The translations under genes were made by a program, and so were the position numbers. DNA of 64,000 nucleotides from JBDZVM01 sp040255675 (GTDB lineage: Bacteria > Actinomycetota > Actinomycetes > Acidothermales > Acidothermaceae). Below, in pieces: positions 17,611-27,700 of this stretch; the stretch's first letter is position 1, and every line of letters starts with the position of its first letter. The DNA lies in the NCBI GenBank assembly GCA_040255675.1, contig JBDZVM010000014.1:29494-93493 (forward strand). Direction: 5' to 3'. Under the pieces are notes generated by a model. It saw only the letters and a list, made by a program, of their open reading frames with translations, searched no databases and had not been told where the DNA came from.

Positions 17611-20250
17611 TTGGCCCACGATCGCGCCAGCAGCCGCGTCAACTTGACCCGCCAGGAAGCCAGCGAGCGGGCCGCACTGATCGGTCCGCACCCACGAAGA
17701 AACGAAACCGTCCACGCCCTCGAAACCGTCGTCAAGCTCGACTTGACGAAACAGGCTTGCGACGACGAAAACCTCTTCTTGTCGACGACAATCGTGCGAT
17801 TTGGCAGCCGCGTGCCCGGCGCCTCCACCTTCGTCGACATCGCCAGCGATCGGGTCAGGTCGATTCGTCTGAACGGCGCGAGCCTCGACCCGAAGCAACA
17901 CCACGACGGCGCGCGCGTCACGTTGCCCGACCTGGCCGAAGAAAACGAACTTGAAGTCGTCGCCGAATGCCGCTACATGAACACCGGTGAGGGATTGCAC
18001 CGCTTCGTAGACCCGGTCGACGACCGGGTCTACCTCTACACTCAGTTCGAAACCGCCGACGCCCACCGGGTTTACACCTGCTTCGACCAGCCCGATCTGA
18101 AAACGACGTTCGAGCTCGAGGTGGTCGCGCCCGCCGACTGGCAGATCGTGAGCGTCACCGCACCCGATATCGCGCCTACCGCGCTCGACGACAACCCGTC
18201 GACCACTCGCACGGCGCGCTGGCATTTCCCCGCCAGCAAGCCGATCTCGACCTACGTGACCGCCATCGTCGCGGGGCCCTACCACGTCGTCCGCGATTCT
18301 TTTGCCGGCCGCGCCGCCGAAATTCCGCTCGGCGTGTTCTGCCGCCGCTCGCTCGCCGAGCACCTAGACGCCGATGAAATCTTCACTGTCACAAAGCAGG
18401 GGTTCCAGTATTTCGAGCGCATCTTCGAACGGCCTTATCCGTTCGAGAAGTATGACCAACTCTTCGTGCCTGAATTCAACGCGGGCGCGATGGAAAACGC
18501 CGGCGCGGTAACCTTCCTCGAGGAGTACATTTTTCGCTCCCGGGTCACCGACACCTCGTACGAAAGCAGGGCAAGCACGATCCTGCACGAGATGGCGCAC
18601 ATGTGGTTCGGCGACCTCGTCACCATGCGTTGGTGGGACGACCTTTGGCTCAACGAGTCGTTCGCGACCTACATGTCCACCCTTGCCCAAGCCGAGGCTA
18701 CCCGCTGGACGAATGCCTGGACCACCTTCGCGAACGAAGAAAAGACCTGGGCGTATCGGCAAGATCAGCTCTCGACGACGCACCCCATCGCCGCCGAGAT
18801 CGTCGACATCGAAGCCGTCGAAACCAACTTTGACGGCATCACGTACGCCAAGGGCGCGTCTGTTTTGAAACAACTCGTCGCGTGGGTGGGCCGCGACGCG
18901 TTCTTTGCCGGCCTGCGCGCCTATTTCGAGCGCCACGAGTGGGGCAACAGCACATTGCAGGACCTGCTCCGGGCGCTTGAATCGGCGTCCGGACGAGACC
19001 TTTCCGACTGGTCGAAACAATGGCTAGAAAGCGCTGGCATCAATACGCTGCGCCCTTCGATCGAAACCGACGAAAGCGGCGTGATTACGTCGTTCGCGGT
19101 GCTCCAAGAAGCCCCCGCCGAACACCACAAACTGCGCTCACACCGGTTAACCGTCGGCTTTTTCGAGCCCGCCGCCCATGGGCTTACGCGCACGAGACAA
19201 ATCGAGCTCGACATCGCTGGCGCACGCACCGATATCCCCGAATTCGTAGGGGTTCGACGTCCCGCGCTCGTGCTCGTGAACGACGACGACCTCACCTACG
19301 CGAAAATCCGGCTCGACGAGACATCGCTCGCCACGGTCGTCGAATCGATCGGCGACATCACCGATTCACTCCCCCGCGCGTTATGCTGGTCCGCCGCTTG
19401 GGACATGACACGCGACGCCGAGATGGCGACGCGCGACTACATTCGCCTCGTCATCAACCTGCTCGACGCTGAAACCGATTTGGGCGTACTGCAAAGCCTG
19501 CTGAGACAAGCACGCCTCGCGGCGGAGCAGTGGGCCGATCCCGCCTTCCGCTCGGTCGGGCTCGACATGCTTGCGGCCGCGGCGTATTCACACGCGCGGA
19601 CGGCGAAACCGGGCAGCGATTATCAGCTCGCCTTTTTGCGCGGCTTCGCCGCCACCGCTAGCTCAGCCGAGCATCTCGACACCTTGGCCTCGATCTACGC
19701 GGGCGAAACGGTGCTTTCGGGCTTGCCGCTCGACACCGACTTGCGCTGGAGCCTCGTCACTCGGCTCGCCGCGCACGGCCGCGCCGGCGCGGCCGAAATC
19801 GACGTCGAGTTGTCGCGCGACGACACCGCGGCCGGGCGCCGGCACGCTGCCGCGGCGAGAGCGGCGATGCCGACAGCCGACGCGAAAGAGCAGGCATGGC
19901 GGCTCGTTATCGACAATCGCGACACGCACAATGCCGAGATTTCAGCGATCATCGGAGGTTTCCACCAAGCCAACCAGACGGCTTTGCTGGCGCCCTATCT
20001 CGACCGCTACTTCGAGGCGATAGGCGAGGTATGGCAAAACCGTACCGGCGACATAGCACGCGGCATCGCGACGAGACTCTTCCCGTTCTTGATCATCGAG
20101 GAGTCGACCATCGCGAAAATCGACGGCTATCTCGAAACCCGCACGCCACCGGTGGGCTTGCGTCGCATTCTCGCCGAACACCGAGACGCCCTGACCAGAG
20201 CGCTACGCGCGCGGGCGCGCGACACTGCCGCCGCCGCCCGAATTTCGTGA
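17611..20250 (+). CDS. pepN: Aminopeptidase N (M1 family zinc metallopeptidase)
   Basis: 879 residues that remove N-terminal amino acids from peptides. The exopeptidase motif GAMENAGA precedes the zinc site HEMAHMWFGDL (His326, Glu327, His330). The third ligand is Glu349 in NESFA. The long helical ERAP1-like C-terminal domain is complete. The start is a TTG at 17611 after GAGAGAGG, giving the N-terminus of this family (VNLTRQEASERAALI). An ATG at 17566 is possible but adds 15 unconserved residues. It is followed by about 100 bases and then convergent genes. Confidence 0.95.
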   Translation: MAHDRASSRVNLTRQEASERAALIGPHPRRNETVHALETVVKLDLTKQACDDENLFLSTTIVRFGSRVPGASTFVDIASDRVRSIRLNGASLDPKQHHDGARVTLPDLAEENELEVVAECRYMNTGEGLHRFVDPVDDRVYLYTQFETADAHRVYTCFDQPDLKTTFELEVVAPADWQIVSVTAPDIAPTALDDNPSTTRTARWHFPASKPISTYVTAIVAGPYHVVRDSFAGRAAEIPLGVFCRRSLAEHLDADEIFTVTKQGFQYFERIFERPYPFEKYDQLFVPEFNAGAMENAGAVTFLEEYIFRSRVTDTSYESRASTILHEMAHMWFGDLVTMRWWDDLWLNESFATYMSTLAQAEATRWTNAWTTFANEEKTWAYRQDQLSTTHPIAAEIVDIEAVETNFDGITYAKGASVLKQLVAWVGRDAFFAGLRAYFERHEWGNSTLQDLLRALESASGRDLSDWSKQWLESAGINTLRPSIETDESGVITSFAVLQEAPAEHHKLRSHRLTVGFFEPAAHGLTRTRQIELDIAGARTDIPEFVGVRRPALVLVNDDDLTYAKIRLDETSLATVVESIGDITDSLPRALCWSAAWDMTRDAEMATRDYIRLVINLLDAETDLGVLQSLLRQARLAAEQWADPAFRSVGLDMLAAAAYSHARTAKPGSDYQLAFLRGFAATASSAEHLDTLASIYAGETVLSGLPLDTDLRWSLVTRLAAHGRAGAAEIDVELSRDDTAAGRRHAAAARAAMPTADAKEQAWRLVIDNRDTHNAEISAIIGGFHQANQTALLAPYLDRYFEAIGEVWQNRTGDIARGIATRLFPFLIIEESTIAKIDGYLETRTPPVGLRRILAEHRDALTRALRARARDTAAAARIS

Positions 20251-20351
20251 CCGCGTAAGGAAATCGGCTTCGGATAGCCCGGTTTCTCTCACGCGGCGAA
20301 GGCATGCGCGTGAACGACGAGGGCCGGCCTCGTCAGCCAGTGATGCGGCCG

Positions 20352-20756
20352 TCAGTCGGTACCGCGCTCGTGCAAAACCGGCGGCCTCGCGGCCGATGCC
20401 GACATCATGCGGATGCCGTTGACCAGGCCGCCGGCGAGATCACCGCCAGCGAACGACGTCGCCATCGACAAGCTGGCCAGCGCGGCCGCGCGATCATCGA
20501 GAAGTCGGCGAGCGCCCTCTCCCGTGACGATCTCGACTCGGCGCTGCTCTGGCTCGACGAGGATCAGGACGGCACCGGTGGCGGTGTCGCCCAGCGCCGC
20601 GTGGAGCCGAAGCGCGTGCTCACGCGCGTCGCCGTCCGCGGGGCCGATGTACACCGAAAAGTGCAGGCCGGTTTCGGCGCGCGCGGTGGCGATGGCCTGC
20701 CTGATGTGGTCTGCTTGACGAGGCGAAAACGCGTCACCAGCGGGCACTCGCGCCAC
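20352..20756 (-). CDS. DUF5130/TPM-domain protein
   Basis: 134 residues matching the TPM-type DUF5130 family of actinobacteria. It contains DAFSPRQADHIRQAIATA, FSVYIGPADGDAREHALRLH, VLILVEPEQRRVEIVTGEGA and LLDDRAAALASL. TPM domains are found in phosphatase-like and photosystem-repair proteins; the role here is unknown. The start is a GTG at 20756. It overlaps the end of the upstream membrane protein gene by 23 bases and belongs with it and malQ in one strand-specific run. Confidence 0.8.
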   Translation of the reverse strand: MARVPAGDAFSPRQADHIRQAIATARAETGLHFSVYIGPADGDAREHALRLHAALGDTATGAVLILVEPEQRRVEIVTGEGARRLLDDRAAALASLSMATSFAGGDLAGGLVNGIRMMSASAARPPVLHERGTD

Positions 20757-21165
20757 CGCCTTCGACCGTCGAGGCGGGCAGCGTCGTCACCGACTCGACC
20801 GCGCTGTTCGCGTCGTCAGGGCCGCCGAACCACACCGAGCCAGAAGTCCACGGCCGACCCGGCCGGTAGCGCGGGCCACGAACCATCGAAGGCAGATACA
20901 CCAAGAAGGCGATCACGACAAAGACGCCTACCGGGATTCCAATGAAGATCAATACGGTCTGCACCCAGCTCAGGCCGTCACCCGGATCGTTGCGTTCGCC
21001 GATCGCAAGCGCCGGTCCCGCGGCCGCCACCAGGGTGCCGAACGCGCACGCGGCGCCCAACGCCGTCCGGGTCGCGAGCTTGCGTACGGTGCGTTCGCCT
21101 ACTGTGCGTTCGCGCAGGCCTTTACTGCCTGTACGCACTCTGCGCGGGGTCACGTCTTGCTTCAC
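20734..21165 (-). CDS. Small membrane protein, signal-like segment plus one helix
   Basis: 143 residues. The basic N-terminus is followed by a hydrophobic segment ending in AAAGPALA (about 30-53), which may be a signal peptide. A second helix follows (VLIFIGIPVGVFVVIAFLVYL, read in two parts, about 70-90). The tail contains RGPRYRPGRPW and a Trp-rich stretch. The start overlaps the malQ stop (ATGA, 21162-21165) and its own stop overlaps the DUF5130 gene, so the three are coupled. Membrane proteins of this shape often precede DUF5130 genes in actinobacteria. Function unknown. Confidence 0.75.
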   Translation of the reverse strand: MKQDVTPRRVRTGSKGLRERTVGERTVRKLATRTALGAACAFGTLVAAAGPALAIGERNDPGDGLSWVQTVLIFIGIPVGVFVVIAFLVYLPSMVRGPRYRPGRPWTSGSVWFGGPDDANSAVESVTTLPASTVEGGGASARW

Positions 21166-23420
21166 CCACCTGTCGAGTTCGGGTCTTGAGACGTTGCCGG
21201 TGGGTCTCCCACCGACGTAACCGTAGCCGATGCGCCCGGCGCGACAACCGATGGCCCACCGACCAAGCGCGCCAGTTCACGTACCCGCGGCGATCGCTCA
21301 AGTTCGTCGAGAAGCACCGGACGCTCCTTCTCGTCGGTCATGGGGATCCGCCAGTTCGGGTACTCCTCGACCGTCCCCGGCTGATTGACCGGACGCCGAT
21401 CGCCGACCGCGTCTGGCAGGTAGACCCCGATAAGCCGCGCGGGCGTCCGGGCGAGGTACGCGTGCAGCGCGTCGACGATCGGATCGACATACGGCTCAAC
21501 GCGCGCCGCGAATCGGGCACGCCGCGGCGACAACTCCTCCCGTACGGTCGCGACCGCCGAAACGACGTCGGCGTCGAGCAATCCTTCGTCACGCAGCGTC
21601 TCCAGCCACGCGAGGCGGTCGGCTTCGTCGGCGGCCCGCTCCTCCTCGGCGAAGCGTTCGAGCAATCCGAGTTCAGCACGGATTTCGACGTGCTCGCCGA
21701 CGAGGTATCCCGCGGTCGGCGGCAAATCGTGAGTGGTCACGCTGGCAAGACACCGGTCGCGCCAGTGGTCCGGACGACGAGGCCGGCCGGCGTCGTCGTG
21801 CTCGAACCAAAGAATTGACGTGCCGAACACGCCGCGTTCGCGCAGATAGTCACGTACCCACGGCTCGACATTGCCGAGGTCTTCACCCACCACGACGGCC
21901 CTGGCACGTTTCGCTTCGAGCAGCACGATGCCGACCAGCGCTTCGTGGTCGAGCCGCACGTACGCGCCGTCGGAAGGAACGGCGTCGTCGGGCACCCACC
22001 ATTGCCGGAACAATCCGATCACGTGGTCGATGCGCAACCCGCCACCGCGCGCGAACGAAGCTCGTACCAAATCGCGGAAAGGCCGAAAAGCCGCTTCCGC
22101 CAACGCGTCGGGGCGCCACGGCGGCAATCTCCAGCGCTGCCCTTGCTGGTTGTACATGTCAGCAGGGGCTCCGAGTGTGACGCCCGGTGCCAGTACGTCC
22201 TGCAAGGCCCACGCATCGGCGCCGCTCGGGTTCGCCCCGACCGCGAGGTCGTGCATGACGCCGATCGACATGCCTGCCGCACAAGCTTTTTCTTGGACGG
22301 CGGCAAGCTGACGCGCGCATAACCATTGCAGCCAACAATGAAATTCGACGGCCGCAGGCTCCGCGTCTCGGAATTCGGCGACGTGCGGCGAATGCGGATG
22401 GCGATACTGCTCGGGCCACTCTTGCCATGCGACGCCGTATCGGTCGGCAAGCGCGCACCAGGCGGCAAAGTCTTGCAATTGCTCGCCTTGCGCCTCGACG
22501 AATTCCGCGAACTCCGCGACGTGCCCGATCTCGCGCCGGCGTGAAAAGGCTCGTTCGAGAATCCGGCGCTTCGCCGTCCACACCGCGACTCTGTCGAGGT
22601 TTTCGTCGACGAGATTCTTCGCGCGCAGCGGTTCGCGCGCGGCGTCCAAGTCGTTCGCTGGTAGCAAGGCAACGTCGTCGACGTCTTCGACCCGCAGATA
22701 GCTGGGGTTCACAAATCGTCTACTCGACGGGAAATACGGCGACGGCTCCGCTGGCGGAGCAGCGTGCAGCGGATTGACGAGCACGAAACCCGCACCGAGG
22801 TCTCGCGCGCTCCACGCCGCCAGGTCGCGCAGGTCGCCGAAATCGCCCATCGACCATGAGCGGCTCGAGCGCACGGCGTAAAGCTGGAGCATGAAACCCC
22901 AGTTGCGCTGTACGGGCGTGTCAAGCCGATTCGGGACGACGATCAGGGGGCATCGGGCTTGCCGCTCACCCGACGTCGCGACCAGCTCGTGGTAGCCGAG
23001 CGGGACGTCGTCCGGAATCTCGAACGTCGCTTCACCGACGAGATTGCCGTCGATTTCACGCGGGTCTACCCAAATCATGAGTTGGCGCAGGTCACGCCGT
23101 CCGGTCTGTTCGAGTTCGAGCACGACCGTCGCTGGCGCGCCGTGCGGTACATGCACGGCGACTCGCGATGCGCCACCCTCGCGCGCCACGACGTAACGCG
23201 GCAGCATGCGCCGCCACGGCGCCTCGCGGCGCGCCGTCAACGACCGGGCGATCGCCTCGGGAGTGCTCGCGTCGACTCCGAGCGCGGCAAGTACCGAGAC
23301 GAGGGCGGACGCCGACACCTGGGCAGGCCCGCCACGCCAGTCTCCGAAATCCGTGGCAACGTCATACGCGGCGGCCAGCTCGGCGAGCGCCGGATCGAGA
23401 CCAGGACCAAGACCGCTCAT
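21162..23420 (-). CDS. malQ: 4-alpha-glucanotransferase (amylomaltase, GH77)
   Basis: 752 residues, the long actinobacterial MalQ with an N-terminal extension of about 170 residues before the barrel. The catalytic nucleophile Asp is in GGLRIDHVIGLFRQWW, the acid/base Glu in VVGEDLGNVEPWV, and the transition-state Asp in TTHDLPPTAGY. It disproportionates maltooligosaccharides in glycogen/maltodextrin metabolism. The start is the ATG at 23420. It heads a coupled run with the small membrane protein and DUF5130 genes. Confidence 0.95.
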   Translation of the reverse strand: MSGLGPGLDPALAELAAAYDVATDFGDWRGGPAQVSASALVSVLAALGVDASTPEAIARSLTARREAPWRRMLPRYVVAREGGASRVAVHVPHGAPATVVLELEQTGRRDLRQLMIWVDPREIDGNLVGEATFEIPDDVPLGYHELVATSGERQARCPLIVVPNRLDTPVQRNWGFMLQLYAVRSSRSWSMGDFGDLRDLAAWSARDLGAGFVLVNPLHAAPPAEPSPYFPSSRRFVNPSYLRVEDVDDVALLPANDLDAAREPLRAKNLVDENLDRVAVWTAKRRILERAFSRRREIGHVAEFAEFVEAQGEQLQDFAAWCALADRYGVAWQEWPEQYRHPHSPHVAEFRDAEPAAVEFHCWLQWLCARQLAAVQEKACAAGMSIGVMHDLAVGANPSGADAWALQDVLAPGVTLGAPADMYNQQGQRWRLPPWRPDALAEAAFRPFRDLVRASFARGGGLRIDHVIGLFRQWWVPDDAVPSDGAYVRLDHEALVGIVLLEAKRARAVVVGEDLGNVEPWVRDYLRERGVFGTSILWFEHDDAGRPRRPDHWRDRCLASVTTHDLPPTAGYLVGEHVEIRAELGLLERFAEEERAADEADRLAWLETLRDEGLLDADVVSAVATVREELSPRRARFAARVEPYVDPIVDALHAYLARTPARLIGVYLPDAVGDRRPVNQPGTVEEYPNWRIPMTDEKERPVLLDELERSPRVRELARLVGGPSVVAPGASATVTSVGDPPATSQDPNSTGG

Positions 23421-23477
23421 GACACGTTCGCAAGGGTCGTCATGGAAGCAGACCCTATGCGGGCGGCGCGGAAGCGG

Positions 23478-24011
23478 TCAGGCGGTCGCCGACTGATCGA
23501 GAGCGCCGGGGTAGCCGTCGCCGCCCAGGTAGGGAATCCAGCGCGGGTCGCTGCGCCCGGTGCCGAGAATGCGCCACGCGGTGCCGGAGGGCGCTCGCGG
23601 CGGACGACGCAGCCGCCAGCCCATCTCAGCCACGGAGCGGTCGGCCTTGACGTGGTTGCAGCGCCGACAACACGAGACGACGTTCTCCCACGTGTGGGTG
23701 CCGCCTCGGCTGCGCGGGATCACGTGATCGAGGCTGGTGGCCGGCGAATCGCAGTAAACGCAACGACCGCCGTCGCGCAAGAAAACGCCACGGCGGGTCA
23801 GCGGAACCACGCTGCGGTAGGGAATCTTGACGAACCTCGTCAATCGCACGACCGCCGGGATCGAAAGCGCGAGCGAGGTGCTGTGCAACAGGGCGTCGCC
23901 GTCTTCGAGCGCGATCGCCTTGGAGGCCAAGACGAGGAGCAACGCGCGGCGACCCGGCACGACGCCGATCGGTTCGTACGTCGCGTTGAGCACCAGCGCG
24001 TATGACGACAA
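23478..24011 (-). CDS. HNH endonuclease
   Basis: 177 residues. The HNH/zinc fold is complete: RCVYCDSPATSLDHVIPRS, then ENVVSCCRRCNHVKADR, giving CxxC...DH...N...CxxC. The N-terminus (ALVLNATYEPIGVVPGRRAL) is that of the widespread small chromosomal HNH proteins of actinobacteria. Their role is unknown and they are not usually mobile. The start is a TTG at 24011. Confidence 0.9.
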   Translation of the reverse strand: MSSYALVLNATYEPIGVVPGRRALLLVLASKAIALEDGDALLHSTSLALSIPAVVRLTRFVKIPYRSVVPLTRRGVFLRDGGRCVYCDSPATSLDHVIPRSRGGTHTWENVVSCCRRCNHVKADRSVAEMGWRLRRPPRAPSGTAWRILGTGRSDPRWIPYLGGDGYPGALDQSATA

Positions 24012-24180
24012 CGTTTCGATGCGCCTCCCGGGGTCTGCCCGCCGATAGGGTACCGGCTGCGCCGCTGCGCTCAGTGTCGCGGTTCGACCTCCGTCTTCGC
24101 CACCGAATCAGCACGCCCCGGCCACTGGCCCCGGCCCTGGCCCGCCACTGGCCGTGCTCGAGCCTGACTAGGGTTAGGCC

Positions 24181-26292
24181 ATGAGCATGCCGAGCCGCCC
24201 CGGCTACCCCCCGGCCCGACGCCTCGATCTGGTCGAGAAGCTGCCCGAGAACAACCCAGCTTTCGACGTCGCCGACCCATATCGCTGGCTCGAAGACGCC
24301 ACCAGCCCTGAGTCGGTGTCGTGGCTGCAAGCCCAAGACGCTTTGGCGTCGACCGTGCTCGATGAGCTACCGGCACGCGAGTTGTTGCGCGCGCGTCTCA
24401 CGCAGTTGCTCGCCGCGGGCGTCGTGAGCGCTCCGGCTTGGCGGCGCGCGCGGCGGTTCTTCATGCGACGCACCGCCGATCAAGAACACGCCGTGCTGCT
24501 CACCGTCGACCCCGACGGCACCGAGCGAGTGCTCATCGATCCGATCGCGATCGATCCGACCGGCGCCACCACCCTCGACGCGTGGCAACCGTCGAAGGAA
24601 GGTTCGCTGCTCGCTTACCAGCTCTCGCAGGGCGGCGACGAGGAGTCGATCCTGCGGGTGATCGACGTCGAATCCGGCGAGCTGGTCGACGGCCCGATCG
24701 ACCGCTGCCGTTACTCCCCCATCGGCTGGCTGCCGGGCGGCAAGGCCTACTACTACGTGCGGCGGCTGGCGGCGTCCGATGTGCCTGACGGCGAGGAGCA
24801 ATACCACCGCCGGGTGTGGCTGCACGCGGTCGGCGCCGACCCTTCGACCGACGTTCGCGTCTTCGGTGACGGGTTCGACAAGACCACGTTCTTTTCCGCG
24901 TCTGTAAGCATCGACGGGCACTGGCTCGTCGTCAGCGCGAGCCCGGGAACCGCGCCGCGCAACGACGTCTGGATCGCCGACCTGTCGGCGAGCGACCCGG
25001 CCGCGCCGCGACTTCGCGAGATTCAAGTCGGCGTCGACGCGCAAACATCGGTGCACGTCGGCCGCGACGGCCGCGCGTATATCTACACCGACCGCGACGC
25101 GCCACGGGGGCGGCTGGCGGTCGCCGACCCGTCGAATCCGGCGCGCGAGAACTGGCGCGATCTACTGCCCGAAGACGCCGAAGCGGTGCTCGAAGATTTC
25201 GCGATCCTGGACGCCGAAGAGCTCACGCGCCCGGTGCTGCTCGCGGCCTGGACCAGACACGCCCTCAGCGAGATCAGCGTGCACGACCTGTCGAGCGGCG
25301 AACGCATCGGAGAAGTGGCGTTGCCTGGTCTCGGCTCGGTCGGCGGTCTCTCCGAACGGCCCGAGGGCGGCAGCGAATGCTGGTTCGGCTACACCGACAA
25401 CACCACGCCGTCGAGCGTTTTTCGCTACGACGCGCGCACCGGCGAGACCACGTTGTGGGCGCAACCGCCGGGCACGGTCGAAGTGCCGAAGGTGCACACC
25501 AGGCAGGTCGCCTACACCTCACGCGACGGCACCTCGGTGCGCATGCTCGTCGTGTCGCCAACCGCCGAGCCTGACGAGCCGCGGCCGACAATTCTCTACG
25601 GCTACGGGGGTTTCGGCGCGTCGATGACACCTGGCTATTCAGCCGGCATCTTGGCATGGGTCGAAGCCGGCGGCGTCTACGCCATCGCCAACTTACGCGG
25701 CGGCGGCGAAGAGGGGGAGAGCTGGCATCGCGCCGGAATGCGGGGCAACAAGCAGAACGTGTTCGACGACCTCCATGCCGCCGCCGACTGGCTTGTCGAA
25801 CACGGCTGGACGACGCCGGCCCACCTCGGCATTTCAGGCGGCAGCAACGGCGGTCTGCTGGTCGGTGCCGCGCTCACGCAAATGCCAAAAAAGTACGCCG
25901 CCGTCGTATGTTCCGCGCCCCTGCTCGACATGGTGCGTTACGAGAAATTCGGCCTGGGTCAATTGTGGAGCGAAGAGTACGGAACAGCCGCCGATCCGGA
26001 AGAACTCCGCTGGCTGCTCGCCTACTCGCCCTACCACAACGTCGAGCCTGAAACCGCCTATCCAGCAGTGCTTTTCACGGTATTCGACTCCGACACCCGC
26101 GTCGACCCGTTGCACGCGCGCAAAATGTGCGCGGCATTGCAAGCCGCCACGACGTCGTCCGACAAGCCCGTCGTCTTTCGCCGCGAGTCGGACGTCGGCC
26201 ACGGCGCGCGCGCGATCAGCCGCAGCATCGACCTGTCGGCCGACACCCTCGGATTTCTCGCGAAATACACCGGATTACCGGTGCGCGCCTGA
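24181..26292 (+). CDS. Prolyl oligopeptidase-family serine peptidase (S9A)
   Basis: 703 residues with an N-terminal beta-propeller and a C-terminal alpha/beta-hydrolase domain. The N-terminal strand pattern PYRWLEDATSPES is typical. The catalytic triad is Ser555 (SGGSNGGLL), Asp638 (DSDTRVDP) and His674 (DVGHGA). GGGEEGESWHRAG is also characteristic. It has no signal peptide, so it is probably cytoplasmic and cleaves short peptides after proline or related residues. The ATG at 24181 directly precedes the conserved N-terminus. Confidence 0.94.
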   Translation: MSMPSRPGYPPARRLDLVEKLPENNPAFDVADPYRWLEDATSPESVSWLQAQDALASTVLDELPARELLRARLTQLLAAGVVSAPAWRRARRFFMRRTADQEHAVLLTVDPDGTERVLIDPIAIDPTGATTLDAWQPSKEGSLLAYQLSQGGDEESILRVIDVESGELVDGPIDRCRYSPIGWLPGGKAYYYVRRLAASDVPDGEEQYHRRVWLHAVGADPSTDVRVFGDGFDKTTFFSASVSIDGHWLVVSASPGTAPRNDVWIADLSASDPAAPRLREIQVGVDAQTSVHVGRDGRAYIYTDRDAPRGRLAVADPSNPARENWRDLLPEDAEAVLEDFAILDAEELTRPVLLAAWTRHALSEISVHDLSSGERIGEVALPGLGSVGGLSERPEGGSECWFGYTDNTTPSSVFRYDARTGETTLWAQPPGTVEVPKVHTRQVAYTSRDGTSVRMLVVSPTAEPDEPRPTILYGYGGFGASMTPGYSAGILAWVEAGGVYAIANLRGGGEEGESWHRAGMRGNKQNVFDDLHAAADWLVEHGWTTPAHLGISGGSNGGLLVGAALTQMPKKYAAVVCSAPLLDMVRYEKFGLGQLWSEEYGTAADPEELRWLLAYSPYHNVEPETAYPAVLFTVFDSDTRVDPLHARKMCAALQAATTSSDKPVVFRRESDVGHGARAISRSIDLSADTLGFLAKYTGLPVRA

Positions 26293-26374
26293 CCCCGCCG
26301 GCAAAATCTTTGACGTTCGCTGTGGCTCAGCAACAGTAGACGTCGGCAATGTGGCAGACCGGTCGGCGGCCGCG

Positions 26375-27682
26375 TTACCGATGGCCGTTCAACCCGAGCC
26401 GGATCACCATCGCCGCACCTCCAGCGGGCGCCGTCTCCACCTCGAGGCAGCCGCCGGCCGCTTCGGCGGTGCGGCGCACGATGTCGAGGCCGAGGCCGGT
26501 CGAGCCGCCGCCGCTGCGACCGCGCGCCAGCACGTGTTTGCTGATGCCCGGGCCCTCGTCGGCCACCGTCACCAGAGTGGCTTCCGGCGCGAGATCGACG
26601 CTCACGGCCATCGCGGTGCCCTCGGGCGTATGGGCGAAGACGTTTTCAAGCAGCGCGTCGACCGCCGCCGCCAAGTCGTCAGCCGCGACTCGCACTGGCC
26701 TCGACGACGGCGGCAGCCTCAAGTCGAGACGGCGCCCTTGGTCTTCGGCGAGCACCGACCAAAACTCCACGCGATCGCGCACGACGGCGACGACGTCGCA
26801 TTCGGCGCTCGCCTGTTGGCGCACCCCCCTTCTCGCCTCGCGAATTACGTCGCCAACCGAACGTTCGAGCGCTTCGACGTGTTCGACGAGTCGCGCGGCA
26901 TCGGGCGACTTCGGTAATGCCTCCGCAGCCAATTTCACCGCCGCCACCGGCGTTCGAAGCCGATGCGACAGGTCGGCAACCTGTTCGCGTTCGTCGTCCA
27001 GTAGCTCGTTTATTCGTTGCGCCAGCCGGTTCAGCGCGACACCGACTTCGATGACCTCGCGCGGACCTTCGATCGGCGCGCGCGCCGACAAGTCTCCCGA
27101 CGACAACCGGTTCGCCGTCGCCGCGAGCGCGGACACCGGGCGCGCGGTGCGCTGCGCGAGCCGGTCGGCAACGAGCATCGCGACAGCAAGCAAGCCGATG
27201 CCCATGCCGATCAAGATGGCGATGGACGTCGCCACGCCTTTGTGCACGATCGACGACGGCACGAAGGTCCGGACGACGATCGGGCCGCTGGAATCGACCA
27301 GCGGGTTCCAGATTTCGAGGCCGCCGTTGAACGGGACGTTGACTTCTTGCGCGTTCACTCCGAACGGATTGCCCCTGGCCAGATGGAGCGCCGCCGAGTC
27401 GGTGTCGTCGGGCACCGGGCCGACCCAGGTTCCGTCGGGCAACACGATCGACGACGTGACGGCACCGGGCGCGACCTCGTTCGGCACCACCCCCTCGAGG
27501 CCTGCCGCCGACCGATCGGAGGTCTGCTGCACGGCGGCCAGCACGGATTGCGATTGCTGCAAGCCTTCGTTCAGCGCGTTTTTTTGCGCCAGGTTTTGCA
27601 CGAGCAGCGACAACGGGATCAAGAAGGCCACCACCACGAGCGTCGTGGTGGCCGCGGCGAGGATCAGCAATCGTGAGCGCAT
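26375..27682 (-). CDS. Sensor histidine kinase
   Basis: 435 residues. An N-terminal helix (LLILAAATTTLVVVAFLIPL) is followed by an extracytoplasmic sensor region of about 140 residues, a second helix (about 155-180), HAMP, dimerisation/H-box and HATPase domains. The phosphorylated His is His240 in VADLSHRLRTPVAAVK. The ATP-site N box is in AVDALLENVFAHTPEG; the G boxes are DEGPGI and GGGSTGLGLDIV. It lies 18 bases downstream of its response regulator. The ligand is unknown. Confidence 0.95.
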   Translation of the reverse strand: MRSRLLILAAATTTLVVVAFLIPLSLLVQNLAQKNALNEGLQQSQSVLAAVQQTSDRSAAGLEGVVPNEVAPGAVTSSIVLPDGTWVGPVPDDTDSAALHLARGNPFGVNAQEVNVPFNGGLEIWNPLVDSSGPIVVRTFVPSSIVHKGVATSIAILIGMGIGLLAVAMLVADRLAQRTARPVSALAATANRLSSGDLSARAPIEGPREVIEVGVALNRLAQRINELLDDEREQVADLSHRLRTPVAAVKLAAEALPKSPDAARLVEHVEALERSVGDVIREARRGVRQQASAECDVVAVVRDRVEFWSVLAEDQGRRLDLRLPPSSRPVRVAADDLAAAVDALLENVFAHTPEGTAMAVSVDLAPEATLVTVADEGPGISKHVLARGRSGGGSTGLGLDIVRRTAEAAGGCLEVETAPAGGAAMVIRLGLNGHR

Positions 27683-27700
27683 CTGCCCGCGCCCGCCCGG

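Noticed and set aside
23478..24011. HNH nuclease as a homing endonuclease or mobile element
   Set aside because: It is a free-standing gene of a common chromosomal type, without intron, intein or split host gene around it.
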